64,000 nt of DNA from Halostella limicola (GTDB lineage: Archaea; Halobacteriota; Halobacteria; Halobacteriales; Natronoarchaeaceae). The position numbers were made by a program, and so were the translations under genes. Of this stretch, positions 25,214 to 34,991 are shown piece by piece; position 1 is the stretch's first letter, and every line of letters starts with the position of its first letter. A model generated the notes under the pieces. It saw only the letters and a list, made by a program, of their open reading frames with translations, was not told the origin of the DNA and did not search any database. The stretch lies in assembly GCF_003675875.1 (NCBI RefSeq), contig NZ_RCDI01000002.1:374786-438785 (forward strand). Reading direction: 5' to 3'.

Positions 25214-27016
25214 ATGACCGGCCCTCAGCAGCGACTCCTCCTCGTCGGCGACGAGGGGGTCGCCGACGACGTCGCCGCGACCGTCGACGACGCCACCGTC
25301 GAGGCGGCGGACCACGGCGCGGCGGTGCACGGCGACCTCGACGCGGGCGACTACGACGGCGTTCTGGTCGCGGACGGCGGCGCGGACGCGACGGACGCCG
25401 TCCGCGAGGTCGCGGCGGACGACGAGGCGCCCGACGTCCTCCTCGTGACGACCGACGGCGGCGGGATCGACGACGCGCTCGACGCCGGTGCCGTCGACTA
25501 CGTCCGGACCGACGACCCGCCGCGGGTCGTCCGGCGTCGGATACGCGACCTCACGGGCGCCCGCAGCGACCGCGAGCGCGAACTCGACCGCTACCGGACG
25601 CTCGTGGAGACGGCCGGCGACGCGATGTACGCGCTCGACGCGGACGGGACGATAACGATGGTCAACGAGTCCCACGTCGAGTTCGCCGACCGATCGCGGG
25701 ACAGCCTCGTCGGGTCGCACCCCGGCGAGCGCCTCGGCGACGAGGCCGTCGCGGAAGCGCGGTCGGTGATCCGGGAGATCCTCCGCGACGACGACCGGAC
25801 GCGCGGGCGGGTGGAGTTCGAACTCGAAGACGCCGACGGCACCGTCCGGCGGTTCGAGGACAACCTGGCCGTCCTGACCGACGAGGCGGGGAACTACGCG
25901 GGGTCGGTCGGGGTCATCCGGGACATCACCGAGCGCAAGGAGCGCGAGCGCGAACTCGACCGCTATCGGACGCTCGTCGAGGCCGTCGGCGACCCGATGT
26001 ACGTGCTCGACGAGGGCGGGATCGTGACGATGGCCAACGAGGCCATGGCCACCCACCTCGGCTACGACCGCGAGGAGATCGTCGGCACCCACACCGTCGA
26101 GTTCGTCGCCGACGAGGACTACGAGCGGGGGACGGAGCTCCTCCGGGAGCTGTACGAGGACGACGAGCGCGACTGGGCGACCTACGAGATGGACAGCGTC
26201 ACCGCCGACGGCGAGCGGACCCCGGCGGAGAACAACGTCGCCGTGCTCACGGACGAATCGGGGGATTACGCGGGATCGGCCGGCGTCGTTCGCGACATCG
26301 CCGAGCGCAAGCGCCGGACGGAGGCGCTCCGGCGGCAGAACGAGCGCCTCGACGAGTTCGCCAGCGTCGTCGGCCACGACCTGCGGAACCCGCTGAACGT
26401 CGTCCTCGGCCACCTCGAACTCGCCCGCGAGACGGGCGAGACGCGCCACTTCGACGTCATCGAGGAGGAGATCGGCCGCGTCGAGGACCTGCTCGACGAA
26501 CTGCTGGCGCTCGCCCGGCAGGGGAAGGTGGTCGACGAGCCCGAGGCGGTGTCGCTGGTCGCCGTGGCGCGGGCCGCCTGGGACGGCGTGGCGACCGGGG
26601 ACGCGACGCTGGAACTGCCCGAGAACGACCTGACGGTCGAGGCCGACGAGACGCGGCTCCGGGAGCTGTTCGGGAACCTCTTTCGCAACGCCGTCGAGCA
26701 CGCCGGCCCCGGCGCGACGGTGCGAGTCGGCACGACGGCGAAGGGGTTCTACGTCGAGGACGACGGGCCCGGCATCCCCGAGTCGGACCGGGACCGGGTG
26801 TTCGACCGCGGGTACACGACGGCCGACGACGGCACCGGCCTGGGCCTCGACATCGTCGAGCGGATCGCCGAGGGGCACGGCTGGACGGTGACCGCGACGG
26901 CGAGCGGGGGCGCCGACCGGGACGCCCGCGGGCGGTTGCTCAGGGGGTCGGGAGGCGGTCAAGGCGGGTCCGGCGGGGCCCGGTTCGAGTTCCGGACGGC
27001 CTTCAATCGCCGATGA
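25214..27016 (+). CDS. PAS-domain sensor histidine kinase with degenerate receiver
   Basis: A 600-residue soluble kinase. Residues 1-~115 form a receiver-like fold (QRLLLVGDEG start) in which the conserved lysine near the end is missing (VDYVRTDD). Two PAS domains follow (about 130-245 and 250-370), each starting with DRYRTLVE. The HisKA box is ASVVGHDLRNPLNVVLGHLE, followed by a HATPase_c domain with NLFRNAVEHAG, DDGPGIPES and GTGLGLDIVE. There is no transmembrane segment, so it senses a cytosolic signal, perhaps redox or light. The gene ends 14 nt inside the convergent ABC gene. Confidence 0.92.
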   Translation: MTGPQQRLLLVGDEGVADDVAATVDDATVEAADHGAAVHGDLDAGDYDGVLVADGGADATDAVREVAADDEAPDVLLVTTDGGGIDDALDAGAVDYVRTDDPPRVVRRRIRDLTGARSDRERELDRYRTLVETAGDAMYALDADGTITMVNESHVEFADRSRDSLVGSHPGERLGDEAVAEARSVIREILRDDDRTRGRVEFELEDADGTVRRFEDNLAVLTDEAGNYAGSVGVIRDITERKERERELDRYRTLVEAVGDPMYVLDEGGIVTMANEAMATHLGYDREEIVGTHTVEFVADEDYERGTELLRELYEDDERDWATYEMDSVTADGERTPAENNVAVLTDESGDYAGSAGVVRDIAERKRRTEALRRQNERLDEFASVVGHDLRNPLNVVLGHLELARETGETRHFDVIEEEIGRVEDLLDELLALARQGKVVDEPEAVSLVAVARAAWDGVATGDATLELPENDLTVEADETRLRELFGNLFRNAVEHAGPGATVRVGTTAKGFYVEDDGPGIPESDRDRVFDRGYTTADDGTGLGLDIVERIAEGHGWTVTATASGGADRDARGRLLRGSGGGQGGSGGARFEFRTAFNRR

Positions 27017-27755
27017 GGGCCCGGACCCGCTCCCTGTGAGCGACGAACGAGTCGCCGGTGGTCGACCGCGGACGCGACAGGTCGACGTCGACGATCTCGC
27101 GAACGGTGCCGGGTTCGGTGCCCAACACGACGATCCGGTCGGCGAGTTTCACCGCCTCCGTCACGTCGTGCGTGACGAACAGCACCGTCTTGCCGGTCTC
27201 CCGCCAGACGTCGAGGATCTCCTCGTGGAGCATGTCTCGCGTCTGCGCGTCGACCGCGCCGAAGGGCTCGTCCATCAGGAGGAGGTCGGGGTCCACGGCG
27301 AGCGCGCGGGCGATGCCGACGCGCTGTTTCATCCCGCCGCTCACCTGCGACGGGTACGCGTCCTCGAACCCGTCCAGACCGACGAGGTCGATTAGTTCCT
27401 GCGTTCGTCGCTCGCGGGCCGCCGCGTCGACGTCCTGCTGTTCGAGGCCGAACCGGACGTTCCCGCGGACCGTCCGCCAGGGGAACAGGTGGTACTCCTG
27501 AAAGACGATCCCGACGTCGGTGTTCGGTTCGGTGACGGGGCGACCGTCGAGCCGGACGCTGCCGCTCGTCGGAGCCTCCAGACCGCCGATGATCCGGAAG
27601 AGGGTCGTCTTTCCCGACCCCGACGGCCCGACGACGCAGACGAACTCGCCGGGGGCGACGTCGAAGGAGACGCCCCGTAGCGCCTCGACCGCGCCGTCGC
27701 CGGTCTCGTACGTCTTGCTCACGTCCTCGACGCTGACCTTCGGGTCTACTGCCAC
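27003..27755 (-). CDS. ABC importer ATP-binding protein (NitT/TauT/Ssu type)
   Basis: The 250-residue ATPase powers import of nitrate, sulfonate, taurine or a similar small molecule. It has Walker A GPSGSGKTT (about 42), the Q-loop VFQEYHLFPWRTV, signature VSGGMKQR (about 138), Walker B LLLMDEPFGAVD, and H-loop VTHDVTEA. The start is a GTG that overlaps the permease stop by ten bases. It is the last gene of a three-gene operon in the order binding protein, permease, ATPase. Confidence 0.9.
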   Translation of the reverse strand: MAVDPKVSVEDVSKTYETGDGAVEALRGVSFDVAPGEFVCVVGPSGSGKTTLFRIIGGLEAPTSGSVRLDGRPVTEPNTDVGIVFQEYHLFPWRTVRGNVRFGLEQQDVDAAARERRTQELIDLVGLDGFEDAYPSQVSGGMKQRVGIARALAVDPDLLLMDEPFGAVDAQTRDMLHEEILDVWRETGKTVLFVTHDVTEAVKLADRIVVLGTEPGTVREIVDVDLSRPRSTTGDSFVAHRERVRALIGD

Positions 27756-28555
27756 GCTAACGCCCTCCGTTGCAGGCTCCTGAAGGTGGAGTCCACGAGC
27801 AGGAACATCAGGCTCAGCACCAGGATGTACGCGATCACCACGTCGACCGCGAGGTTGTTGCTCGCCCTGATGATCGTCTGTCCGATGCCCGGGACGCCGA
27901 ACAGTTCCGCCGCGACGACGAGCATCCAGCACCGGCCGATACCGGTCCGAACGCCGGTCAGTATCTCCGGGAGCGCCGCCGGGAGGACGACCTTCCGGAC
28001 CAGGCCGAGGTCGCTCCGGACCCCCAGGCTCCGGGCGACCTCGACGAGTTCCTCCGAGACGTTCTCGACGCCGCCGTACGTCGCGTAGAAGTTGATCCAG
28101 AACCCACCGGCGGCGACTATGAACGCCGCGCCGGCGTGGTTGATACCGAACCACGCGATGGCGAAGCCGATGAGCGCGATCGGCGGCACCGGCCGCAGCA
28201 CCCGCACGACCGGCGTGAACGCGTCGTCGGCGAGGGTGCTCCAGCCCATGACCACGCCCAGCGCGACGCCGAGGACCGTCCCGACGAGGGTCCCCGGTGC
28301 CCAGTGGCGAACGCTCTGAGAGAGGGCGTCGAGCATGGCCCCGGAGCGCAGTTCGGCGACGAACGTCTCCGCGACGGACGCCGGGCCGGGGAGGATGTAC
28401 GGGGGCTGCGTCCCGGCGAGCGCCCACCACACTGCCAGGAATCCGGCGATCCCGGCGACGCCGCGGACGAGCCTGCGGACGTTCCAGTCTCGTCGGAACG
28501 GCTCCGCTGTCGTAGACTCCTCGCCGAGTCCGCTCTCCTCGGTCGTCTCGCTCAT
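27746..28555 (-). CDS. ABC importer permease (SsuC/TauC-like)
   Basis: A 269-residue inner membrane permease with about six helices. The EAA loop reads EVARSLGVRSDLGLVRKVVLP, and the approach PILPGPASV motif is PPYILPGPASVAETF. It couples to the adjacent ATPase. It overlaps the binding-protein stop by four bases (ATGA). The acidic N-terminal 20 residues are cytoplasmic. Confidence 0.9.
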   Translation of the reverse strand: MSETTEESGLGEESTTAEPFRRDWNVRRLVRGVAGIAGFLAVWWALAGTQPPYILPGPASVAETFVAELRSGAMLDALSQSVRHWAPGTLVGTVLGVALGVVMGWSTLADDAFTPVVRVLRPVPPIALIGFAIAWFGINHAGAAFIVAAGGFWINFYATYGGVENVSEELVEVARSLGVRSDLGLVRKVVLPAALPEILTGVRTGIGRCWMLVVAAELFGVPGIGQTIIRASNNLAVDVVIAYILVLSLMFLLVDSTFRSLQRRALAWQ

Positions 28556-29595
28556 TCTGTGACGGCGTCGTAGAGGGAGTAGTCGAAGACATCGTCGAGG
28601 CTCAGCCGCTCGTCGGTCTTGCCGAGTTCCGCCGCGTACTCGGTGAATATCTCCGTCCCGTTCTCGATCTCACGGGGGTCAGAGACGAAGTTCGAGATGG
28701 GCGAGTCGAGGGCCCTCCGGGCGGTCTCGACGGACAGGGTCTCCTCGCCGATCACCGTGCTGGCGTGCTGTGCGGTCGCGTCGGGGTCGTCGTTGACGAA
28801 CTCGGTCGCGCGGACGTGCTGCTCGACGAACTGCTCGCCGACCTCGCTGTCGCGGACCTCGTCGTTCATCAGCGCGACCGCCGCCGGCTGCCCCGGCATG
28901 AAGTCGGGCGCGATGGCGAGCGGCTGGTACGGGTCGCCGTTCTCCTCGGTCAGCGTCGGCACCGGCTCCATGATGCTCGTCCCGTCGATCTCGTCGGTCG
29001 CGAGTCCCTGCCTGACGGCGTTCGCGCCGCCCATGCCGATGATCTCGACGTCCTCGCCGGGTTCGAGTCCCTGCTCGTCGATGAGCCAGTAGCGGAGCAG
29101 GATGTCGGGGACGCTCCCCTCGGGGAACGTGCCGAACGTGAACTTGCGGCCCTCGCGCCGCTCGAACTCGGCGAAGGCGTCGGCACCGTGTTCCTCCCAC
29201 AGCGGCATGAAGTCGTCGCGGGCCATCAGCATCATCGGCTCCTTGATGTTGGCCGCGACGACCTTCGCCGCGATCCCCTTGTCGATGACGATCATCGCGG
29301 GAACGACGCCGAACAGACCGATGTCGATCTCGCCGCTCGCGTACGCCTGCACGATGCTCGGGCCGTCGGTGAACTCCTTCGCGTCCACCGCGGCGTCGAT
29401 CTCGTCGAAGTACCCCTCCTCCTGCATCACGAAGTGCTGCATGTCGGGGTAGATCGGCATGTACGCGACCGTCAGTTCGTCCGCGCCGCCACCGCCGCCG
29501 AGCGCGTTGCAGCCGGCGAGGCCCGAGATACCCGCGGCAGCCGCGCCGCCCAATCCGCGCAACGCGTCGCGTCGAGAGAACGTGCTCCGGTTCAC
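28552..29595 (-). CDS. ABC importer substrate-binding lipoprotein (NitT/TauT type)
   Basis: A 347-residue solute receptor with a Tat signal SRRDALRG, a hydrophobic stretch and the lipobox LAGC near residue 28, so it is anchored outside the cell membrane. The family's NMT1/SsuA fold is suggested by LTVAYMPIYPDMQHFVMQEE and DGPSIVQAYASGEIDIG. A TATA-like AATAA-containing box about 27 nt upstream (29618-29626) drives the operon. Substrate undetermined: aromatic or sulfonated compounds, nitrate or thiamine precursors are all carried by relatives. Confidence 0.88.
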   Translation of the reverse strand: MNRSTFSRRDALRGLGGAAAAGISGLAGCNALGGGGGADELTVAYMPIYPDMQHFVMQEEGYFDEIDAAVDAKEFTDGPSIVQAYASGEIDIGLFGVVPAMIVIDKGIAAKVVAANIKEPMMLMARDDFMPLWEEHGADAFAEFERREGRKFTFGTFPEGSVPDILLRYWLIDEQGLEPGEDVEIIGMGGANAVRQGLATDEIDGTSIMEPVPTLTEENGDPYQPLAIAPDFMPGQPAAVALMNDEVRDSEVGEQFVEQHVRATEFVNDDPDATAQHASTVIGEETLSVETARRALDSPISNFVSDPREIENGTEIFTEYAAELGKTDERLSLDDVFDYSLYDAVTE

Positions 29596-29826
29596 AGTTA
29601 CCCGGTCTAGTCGGGTCCGGTTTATCCGTCGCCGGAACCCGGTAATAACCGCGGCCGTCCGCGCCCGCCGTAGCTGCGGAAAAGCGGTTCTCCGCCGGCA
29701 GAGACATGCTTAACCGGTGATCCCTTCGCCGATTCGCGTCACAGATAGCGGCCGGTGTTTCCGATACTCCCCGCTGCCGAAGGCGGACCACCCACAGTTA
29801 TGCTGTCGGCCATGCCGGTGTAGCAC

Positions 29827-30948
29827 ATGACGGAGTTCTCACGGCGGGTCGAACAGGTGTCGATCAGCGGCATCCGCGAAGTGTTCGAGGCGGCGGGCGA
29901 GGAGGCGATCAACCTCGGCCTCGGGCAGCCGGACTTCCCCACGCCGGGCCACGCCCGACAGGCCGCGGTCGAGGCGATCGAGGCCGGCTCGGCCGACGCC
30001 TACACCTCGAACAAGGGGACGCTCCCCCTCCGGGAGGCGATCAGCGCGAAGTACGACCGCGACAACCGGTTCTCGGTCGACCCCGAGAACGTCATCGCCA
30101 CCGCGGGCGGGAGCGAGGCGCTCCACCTCGCGATGGAGGCCCACGTCGACCCGGGCGAGGAGGTCATCTTCCCCGATCCCGGCTTCGTCTCCTACGACGC
30201 GCTGACCCATCTCGCCGACGGCACCCCGAAGCCCGTCGGCCTGCGCGAGGACCTCACGATGGACCCCGCGACGGTCGAGGAGGCGATCACCGAGGACACC
30301 GCGGCGTTCGTCGTCAACAGCCCCGCGAACCCGACCGGCGCGGTCCAGAGCGAGGACGACATGCGGGAGTTCGCCCGCATCGCCGACGAGCACGACGTGC
30401 TCTGCATCTCCGACGAGGTGTACGAGTACATCGTCTTCGACGGCGAGCACGTCTCCCCGATGGCGTTCGCGGAGAGCGACAACGTGGTCGTCGTGGGGGC
30501 CTGCTCGAAGACGTACTCGATGACCGGCTGGCGGCTCGGCTGGGTGACCGGCTCCCACGAGCGCATCGAGCGGATGCTCCGCGTCCACCAGTACATGCAG
30601 GCCTGCGCCAGCGCGCCGGCCCAGTACGCAGCCGAAGCGGCCCTGACCGGGCCGCAAGACCCCGTCGAGGAGATGGTGGCGGCGTTCGAGGAGCGCCGCG
30701 ACGTCCTGCTCGACGGCCTCGCGGACATCGGCCTCGACACGCCGACGCCCCGCGGCGCGTTCTACGCGATGCCGAAGGTCCCGGAGGGATGGGTCGACGA
30801 GTGCATCGACCGCGGCGTCGTCGTCGTCCCCGGCGAGGCGTTCGGCGAGCACGGCGAGGGGTACGCCCGCATCTCCTACGCGACCGGGACGGAGGACCTG
30901 AAGGCGGCGCTGGAGGTCATGCGCGAGGCGGCGAACGCGGTGCGGTAA
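29827..30948 (+). CDS. PLP-dependent aminotransferase, class I/II
   Basis: A 373-residue fold-type I aminotransferase, probably an aspartate/aromatic class. It has INLGLGQPDFPTP near residue 27, GGSEALHLAM, NSPANPTGAV (about 158), and SDEVYEYIVFDG. The PLP lysine is Lys228 in SKTYSMTGWRLG, and the carboxylate-binding arginine lies in YARISYATG. It transfers amino groups between an amino acid and a 2-oxo acid. A TTATG box about 27 nt upstream predicts a leaderless start. Confidence 0.92.
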   Translation: MTEFSRRVEQVSISGIREVFEAAGEEAINLGLGQPDFPTPGHARQAAVEAIEAGSADAYTSNKGTLPLREAISAKYDRDNRFSVDPENVIATAGGSEALHLAMEAHVDPGEEVIFPDPGFVSYDALTHLADGTPKPVGLREDLTMDPATVEEAITEDTAAFVVNSPANPTGAVQSEDDMREFARIADEHDVLCISDEVYEYIVFDGEHVSPMAFAESDNVVVVGACSKTYSMTGWRLGWVTGSHERIERMLRVHQYMQACASAPAQYAAEAALTGPQDPVEEMVAAFEERRDVLLDGLADIGLDTPTPRGAFYAMPKVPEGWVDECIDRGVVVVPGEAFGEHGEGYARISYATGTEDLKAALEVMREAANAVR

Positions 30949-31041
30949 GCGGTCAGCGTTCCAGAGACGTACTCCCGGGCCGGTCGTCCAGCGGGACGAT
31001 CCGCCCCGACCATTATGTTCGCTCCGTCCTTTTGTGAACCC

Positions 31042-31893
31042 ATGCCACTCTCGCGCCGCGGGAGCGGACCGGAACCGGCGCTCAGTGCGCTTCTCTCGCA
31101 GGTCCACCCGGTGTTCATGCTGCCGCCGCTGGCGGCGTCGCTGTTCGGCGGCGTCCTCGCCGGCGGCGTCGACCCGGTCGTCGCGGGGCTACACGTCGTC
31201 GCCATCTTCTCGGCGGTGTACACCGCCCACGTGAAGGACGGCTACGTCGACTTCCACGTCCGCGGCGAGGACGACGACCACCCGCTCACCGAGCGCGGGT
31301 GCAGGGCCGCCCTCGCCGGCGTCTCGGTCCTGTTCGCGGCGTGTCTCGCCGGCCTCTGGGTCGCCGTCGGTCCCGGCGCGGCCCTGATCACGCTGCCGAC
31401 GTGGCTCATCGGCTTCCACCACGCCCCGCAGCTGGACATGAACCCGGTGACGGCGACGACGGGCTACCCGCTCGGCATCGCGGTCGCACTCGTCGGCGGG
31501 CACTACGTTCAGGCCGGTGCCCTCGGCGCGACGGCGCTGGCGTTCGGCCTCGTCTTCCTCGTCCTGCTGTCGGGCGTGAAGGTGATCGACGACGCGCAGG
31601 ACTACGACTACGACCGCTCCATCAGCAAGCGGACGGTCGCCGTCGTCCTCGGCCGGGAACGGGCGCGGACGGCCGCGTTCCTGCTGATGGCGACCGCACT
31701 CCTCGCCGTCGTCGCCTTCGCCGTCGCCGAGCTGTTCCCGCCGTCCAGCGTGCTCGCCGTCCTCGCGTTCGGGGCCGTCGCGCTCGCGGCGCGGCGGGCC
31801 GACCCCGAGACCGCGACGATGCTGCTGGTGCGCGGGTCGTACGTGTTCCTCGCTGTGCTCGTCGCAGCGGTGTGGTTCGAGCCGCTGGGGTGA
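31042..31893 (+). CDS. UbiA-family prenyltransferase
   Basis: A 283-residue polytopic enzyme joining a prenyl chain to a lipid or aromatic acceptor. Two Asp-rich motifs are visible: KDGYVDFHVRGEDDD near 60 and VKVIDDAQDYDYDRS near 175. There are about eight hydrophobic helices. The ATG at 31042 sits 27-28 nt after an ATTATG box; an upstream ATG at 31015 is inside that box and is less likely. Possible roles include archaeal ether-lipid, quinone or heme A synthesis. Confidence 0.8.
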   Translation: MPLSRRGSGPEPALSALLSQVHPVFMLPPLAASLFGGVLAGGVDPVVAGLHVVAIFSAVYTAHVKDGYVDFHVRGEDDDHPLTERGCRAALAGVSVLFAACLAGLWVAVGPGAALITLPTWLIGFHHAPQLDMNPVTATTGYPLGIAVALVGGHYVQAGALGATALAFGLVFLVLLSGVKVIDDAQDYDYDRSISKRTVAVVLGRERARTAAFLLMATALLAVVAFAVAELFPPSSVLAVLAFGAVALAARRADPETATMLLVRGSYVFLAVLVAAVWFEPLG

Positions 31894-31986
31894 GTCGTCT
31901 CCTCGATTCGCCGGCGCGGCCGTTCGGTGCGCCAGAGCGTCGCACACCGGGTGAAGCCTGAAGGGACCGCGCCGGGGACCCCGAGT

Positions 31987-32454
31987 ATGAAGCTCGTCGA
32001 AGCCACCGCCGACGACCTCGACGCGCTCGTCGAGCGCTGGTGCGACCTCGCGACGTCGATGGAGGAGTACTCCGACCTGAACGAACTCGCCGACGCGGAC
32101 GTCGACGATGCCGCCGCCGACGGCTTTCGCGCTCACCTCGACGACGAGGACGTCACCGACTACCTCGTCGTCCACGAGGACGAAACGATCGGCTTTCTCA
32201 CGCTCCGCGAGGGCCGCCACCCCTCCCGGAAGTACTCGAAGTACCTCCGGATCGTGAACGTCGCTATCGACGAGAAGCACCGAAGTCGGGGCCACGGCAC
32301 GGCGGTCGTCGAACGCGTGAAGGAACTGGCCCGCGAGCGGGGCTGCGACCACCTCAAGGTCTCCTGCGAGTGGGAGAACGAGGACGCGCGCCGGTTCTAC
32401 CGCGACGCCGGCTTCCGGCCGAAGCAGGTCGACTACGCACAGCCGTTAGAGTGA
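31987..32454 (+). CDS. GNAT N-acetyltransferase
   Basis: A 155-residue single-domain acetyltransferase. It has the acetyl-CoA loop DEKHRSRGHGTAVVERV near residues 95-110 and a CEWENEDARRFYRDAGF helix. It is unrelated in detail to the tandem triplet at 3-5 kb. The acceptor is unknown. The ATG at 31987 is the only one that keeps the full fold. Confidence 0.85.
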   Translation: MKLVEATADDLDALVERWCDLATSMEEYSDLNELADADVDDAAADGFRAHLDDEDVTDYLVVHEDETIGFLTLREGRHPSRKYSKYLRIVNVAIDEKHRSRGHGTAVVERVKELARERGCDHLKVSCEWENEDARRFYRDAGFRPKQVDYAQPLE

Positions 32455-32508
32455 TCCGCCGCGATCGTTCGAAACGCAGGTAAAACCGCGGTTTACGGCG
32501 GCGTGTCC

Positions 32509-33687
32509 TCAGTTGGTGCTGACGATCTTGATCACGTCGCCCTCTTCGAGTTCGTAGCTGTCGCCCACTTCGCGGCTGGAACGGGCGTTAACCGCGTGGA
32601 GGTAGCCGTCGCCAATGTCGCTGTGGACGGCGTAGGCCAGATCGACCGGCGTCGACCCGCGGGGGAGCAGGAAGGCGTCGGGAAGGACGGTGCCGGTCGC
32701 GTCGGTCCACTTCGAAGCGTCCTGCACGGGGTAGGCGGTGACGCGGTCGAGCAGGTCGTAGACGGCGTGGTTCAGCGCGGCCTGAACGCCGGTCCCGCCG
32801 TGCTCGGCCATCGCGTCGCGGAGGCCGTCGAGCGCGGCGCGCTGCTCGTCGCTCACGTCGCCGACGATCTCGAACTCCTCGTCGCCGGGGTCGTAGTCGA
32901 CGACGCCCGCGTCGGCCGCGTTGCGCAGGGCGAGTTCGCCCTCCGCCGTGGTCGGGATCACGGGCTTGTCCAGGTCGAGCAGGCGCTCGACGTTCTCCTC
33001 GGGCGCGACGTCTATCTTGTTCGCGGCGACGATGATGGGCTTCGTGCGCCTGCGGACGTCGCGGGCCAGCGCCTCCTTGTGCTCGTCGGTCCACTGCTGG
33101 GGCTCGTCCGGGTAGTCTATCGAGCGGAGGCTGGCGGCGACCTCGGCCTCCGTCGCGCCGAACCCGGTGAGCATCTCCGCGAGCGCGTCGTCGATGTCGA
33201 AGTCGGGCGACCGGGACTTGCGGGTGACCGACTCCCAGTTGCGGTCGACGATGCCCGCCAGCCAGAGGTCCATCTCCTCCTCGACGAAGTCGATGTCGTC
33301 CATCGGGTCGTGCTCGCCGACCTCGACGGGTTCGCCCTCCTCGTTCGTCGCACCGCTGGCGTCGACGACGTTCACGATCGCGTCGGCGTTCGTGAGCTCG
33401 TCGAGGAACTGGTTGCCCAGTCCCTTCCCCTCGTGGGCGCCGGGGACGAGGCCGGCGACGTCCAGCAACTCGACGGGGACGTAGCGCTTCCCGTCGCGGC
33501 AGTCGTCGCTGTCGCAGCGCTCGTCGCGGTCGAGGCAGGGGCACTCCGTGCGGGCGTGGGTGACGCCGCGGTTGGCGTCGATCGTCGTGAACGGGTAGTT
33601 CGCGACGTCGACGTCGGCCCGCGTCGCCGCGGTGTAGAACGTGGACTTGCCGGCGTTCGGCTTCCCGGCAAGCGCGATCGAGAGCAT
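32509..33687 (-). CDS. YchF/Obg-family GTP-binding protein (archaeal YchF type)
   Basis: A 392-residue P-loop GTPase/ATPase. It opens with the Walker A GKPNAGKST (8-16), switch II LLDVAGLVPGAHEGKGLG (about 74), and the NKID base motif near 228 (AANKID). A cysteine-bearing insert CPCLDRDERCDSDDC sits near residue 48, and a C-terminal TGS domain ends EEGDVIKIVS. This domain set fits ribosome-associated YchF/Ygr210 proteins. The cysteine cluster could bind a metal. The ATG at 33687 is fixed by the P-loop position. Confidence 0.9.
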   Translation of the reverse strand: MLSIALAGKPNAGKSTFYTAATRADVDVANYPFTTIDANRGVTHARTECPCLDRDERCDSDDCRDGKRYVPVELLDVAGLVPGAHEGKGLGNQFLDELTNADAIVNVVDASGATNEEGEPVEVGEHDPMDDIDFVEEEMDLWLAGIVDRNWESVTRKSRSPDFDIDDALAEMLTGFGATEAEVAASLRSIDYPDEPQQWTDEHKEALARDVRRRTKPIIVAANKIDVAPEENVERLLDLDKPVIPTTAEGELALRNAADAGVVDYDPGDEEFEIVGDVSDEQRAALDGLRDAMAEHGGTGVQAALNHAVYDLLDRVTAYPVQDASKWTDATGTVLPDAFLLPRGSTPVDLAYAVHSDIGDGYLHAVNARSSREVGDSYELEEGDVIKIVSTN

Positions 33688-34013
33688 AGGGGACCTACCG
33701 GGGACGCCGAAAACTGCCTTTCGGTTCCGCGGCCGCGCCCGGATCGATCCACGAACGGACACGATCATGAATGTACATGATGAGCAATACCGTTGAGACG
33801 CAAACGAGCCTGTGCGGCTGGTTTCAGTTACCACGGGTGGCTCGAAACGGGCCCGTTACTACCCCTACGCGGCGCCCCCTGATTGTGCGCACCCAACAAT
33901 ATTGGCGAAAGGTTTAAATACCTGTCGACCCTGTGTTTGAGTAGGAAACGAGGCTTCCGGTCTTCTTCGGGTTTTTCCCCACCGGTAGTCCTGTCCTCCA
34001 CGGTGAGACCATC
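33688..34013 (+). other. Intergenic region with tfb promoter and 5' leader
   Basis: No coding sequence is seen. The region holds the divergent upstream sequences of the YchF-like and tfb genes. The tfb TATA box lies at 33913-33920, leaving a 5' untranslated leader of about 70 nt before the ATG, unusual next to the many leaderless genes here. The leader contains the pyrimidine-rich CTTCTTCGGGTTTTTCCCC. A CAATATTG palindrome precedes the BRE. Confidence 0.6.
33906..33920 (+). promoter_or_regulatory. BRE and TATA box of tfb
   Basis: CGAAAGGTTTAAATA combines a purine-rich BRE-like CGAAA with an excellent TATA box, TTTAAATA. Transcription should start near 33943. Confidence 0.7.
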
Positions 34014-34991
34014 ATGACAGATACAAGCATCCGAACTCACGAGACCCAAGTAACGAACGCCGAACGAGAGGCGACGCAGGAGGAGGCGCGAGAGGACGAG
34101 ACGGTCTGCCCCGAGTGCGGCGGCGACCTCGTCACCCAGAGCGGCGAGACCATCTGCGAGGACTGCGGCCTCGTCGTCGACGAGGACAACGTCGACCGCG
34201 GCCCCGAGTGGCGCGCGTTCGACTCCAAGGAGAAAGACGAGAAGTCCCGCGTCGGCGCGCCGACCACGAAGATGATGCACGACGAGGGGCTGTCGACCAA
34301 TATCGGCTGGCAGGACAAGGACGCGTACGGCAACACCCTGTCCTCGCGCCAGCGCCAGAAGATGCAGCGCCTGCGCACCTGGAACGAGCGCTTCCGTACG
34401 CGCGACTCCCAGGAGCGTAACCTGAAGCAGGCGCTCGGCGAGATCGACCGCATGGCGTCCGCGCTCGGTCTGCCCGAGAACGTCCGGGAGACCGCCAGCG
34501 TCATCTACCGCCGCGCGCTCGAAGAGGACCTGCTCCCCGGCCGCTCCATCGAGGGCGTCGCGACGAGTTCGCTGTACGCCGCGGCCCGCCAGGCCGGCAC
34601 GCCGCGCAGCATCGACGAGGTCGCGAACGTCAGCCGGATCGACGACCAGGAGTTCAAGCGGACGTACCGCTACATCGTCCGCGAGCTCGGCCTCGAAGTC
34701 CAGCCCGCCGACCCCGAGAGCTACGTCGGCCGGTTCGCCAGCGAGCTCGACATCTCGGACGAGGCGGAGCGCCGCGCCCGGGAGCTGCTCCAGAACGCGA
34801 AGGACGAGGGCGTCCACAGCGGCAAGTCGCCGGTCGGCCTCGCGGCCGCCGCCGTCTACGCCGCGCCGCTGCTCACCAACGAGCAGATCACCCAGCGCGA
34901 GGTCAGCGAGGTCGCCGACATCTCCGAGGTCACCATCCGCAACCGGTACAAGGAGCTGCTGGAGGCCGAAGGCACCATCGCGCCGGCATGA
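34014..34991 (+). CDS. tfb: Transcription initiation factor TFB (TFIIB homologue)
   Basis: Recruits RNA polymerase to TBP-bound promoters. The 325-residue protein has an N-terminal zinc ribbon (CPECGGDL and CEDCGLVV, residues 32-52), a B-reader with GPEWRAFD, and two cyclin-like repeats. The second contains the DNA-reading helix TQREVSEVADISEVTIRNRY that contacts the BRE. Haloarchaea carry several TFB paralogues; which one this is cannot be told from the window. Confidence 0.96.
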   Translation: MTDTSIRTHETQVTNAEREATQEEAREDETVCPECGGDLVTQSGETICEDCGLVVDEDNVDRGPEWRAFDSKEKDEKSRVGAPTTKMMHDEGLSTNIGWQDKDAYGNTLSSRQRQKMQRLRTWNERFRTRDSQERNLKQALGEIDRMASALGLPENVRETASVIYRRALEEDLLPGRSIEGVATSSLYAAARQAGTPRSIDEVANVSRIDDQEFKRTYRYIVRELGLEVQPADPESYVGRFASELDISDEAERRARELLQNAKDEGVHSGKSPVGLAAAAVYAAPLLTNEQITQREVSEVADISEVTIRNRYKELLEAEGTIAPA

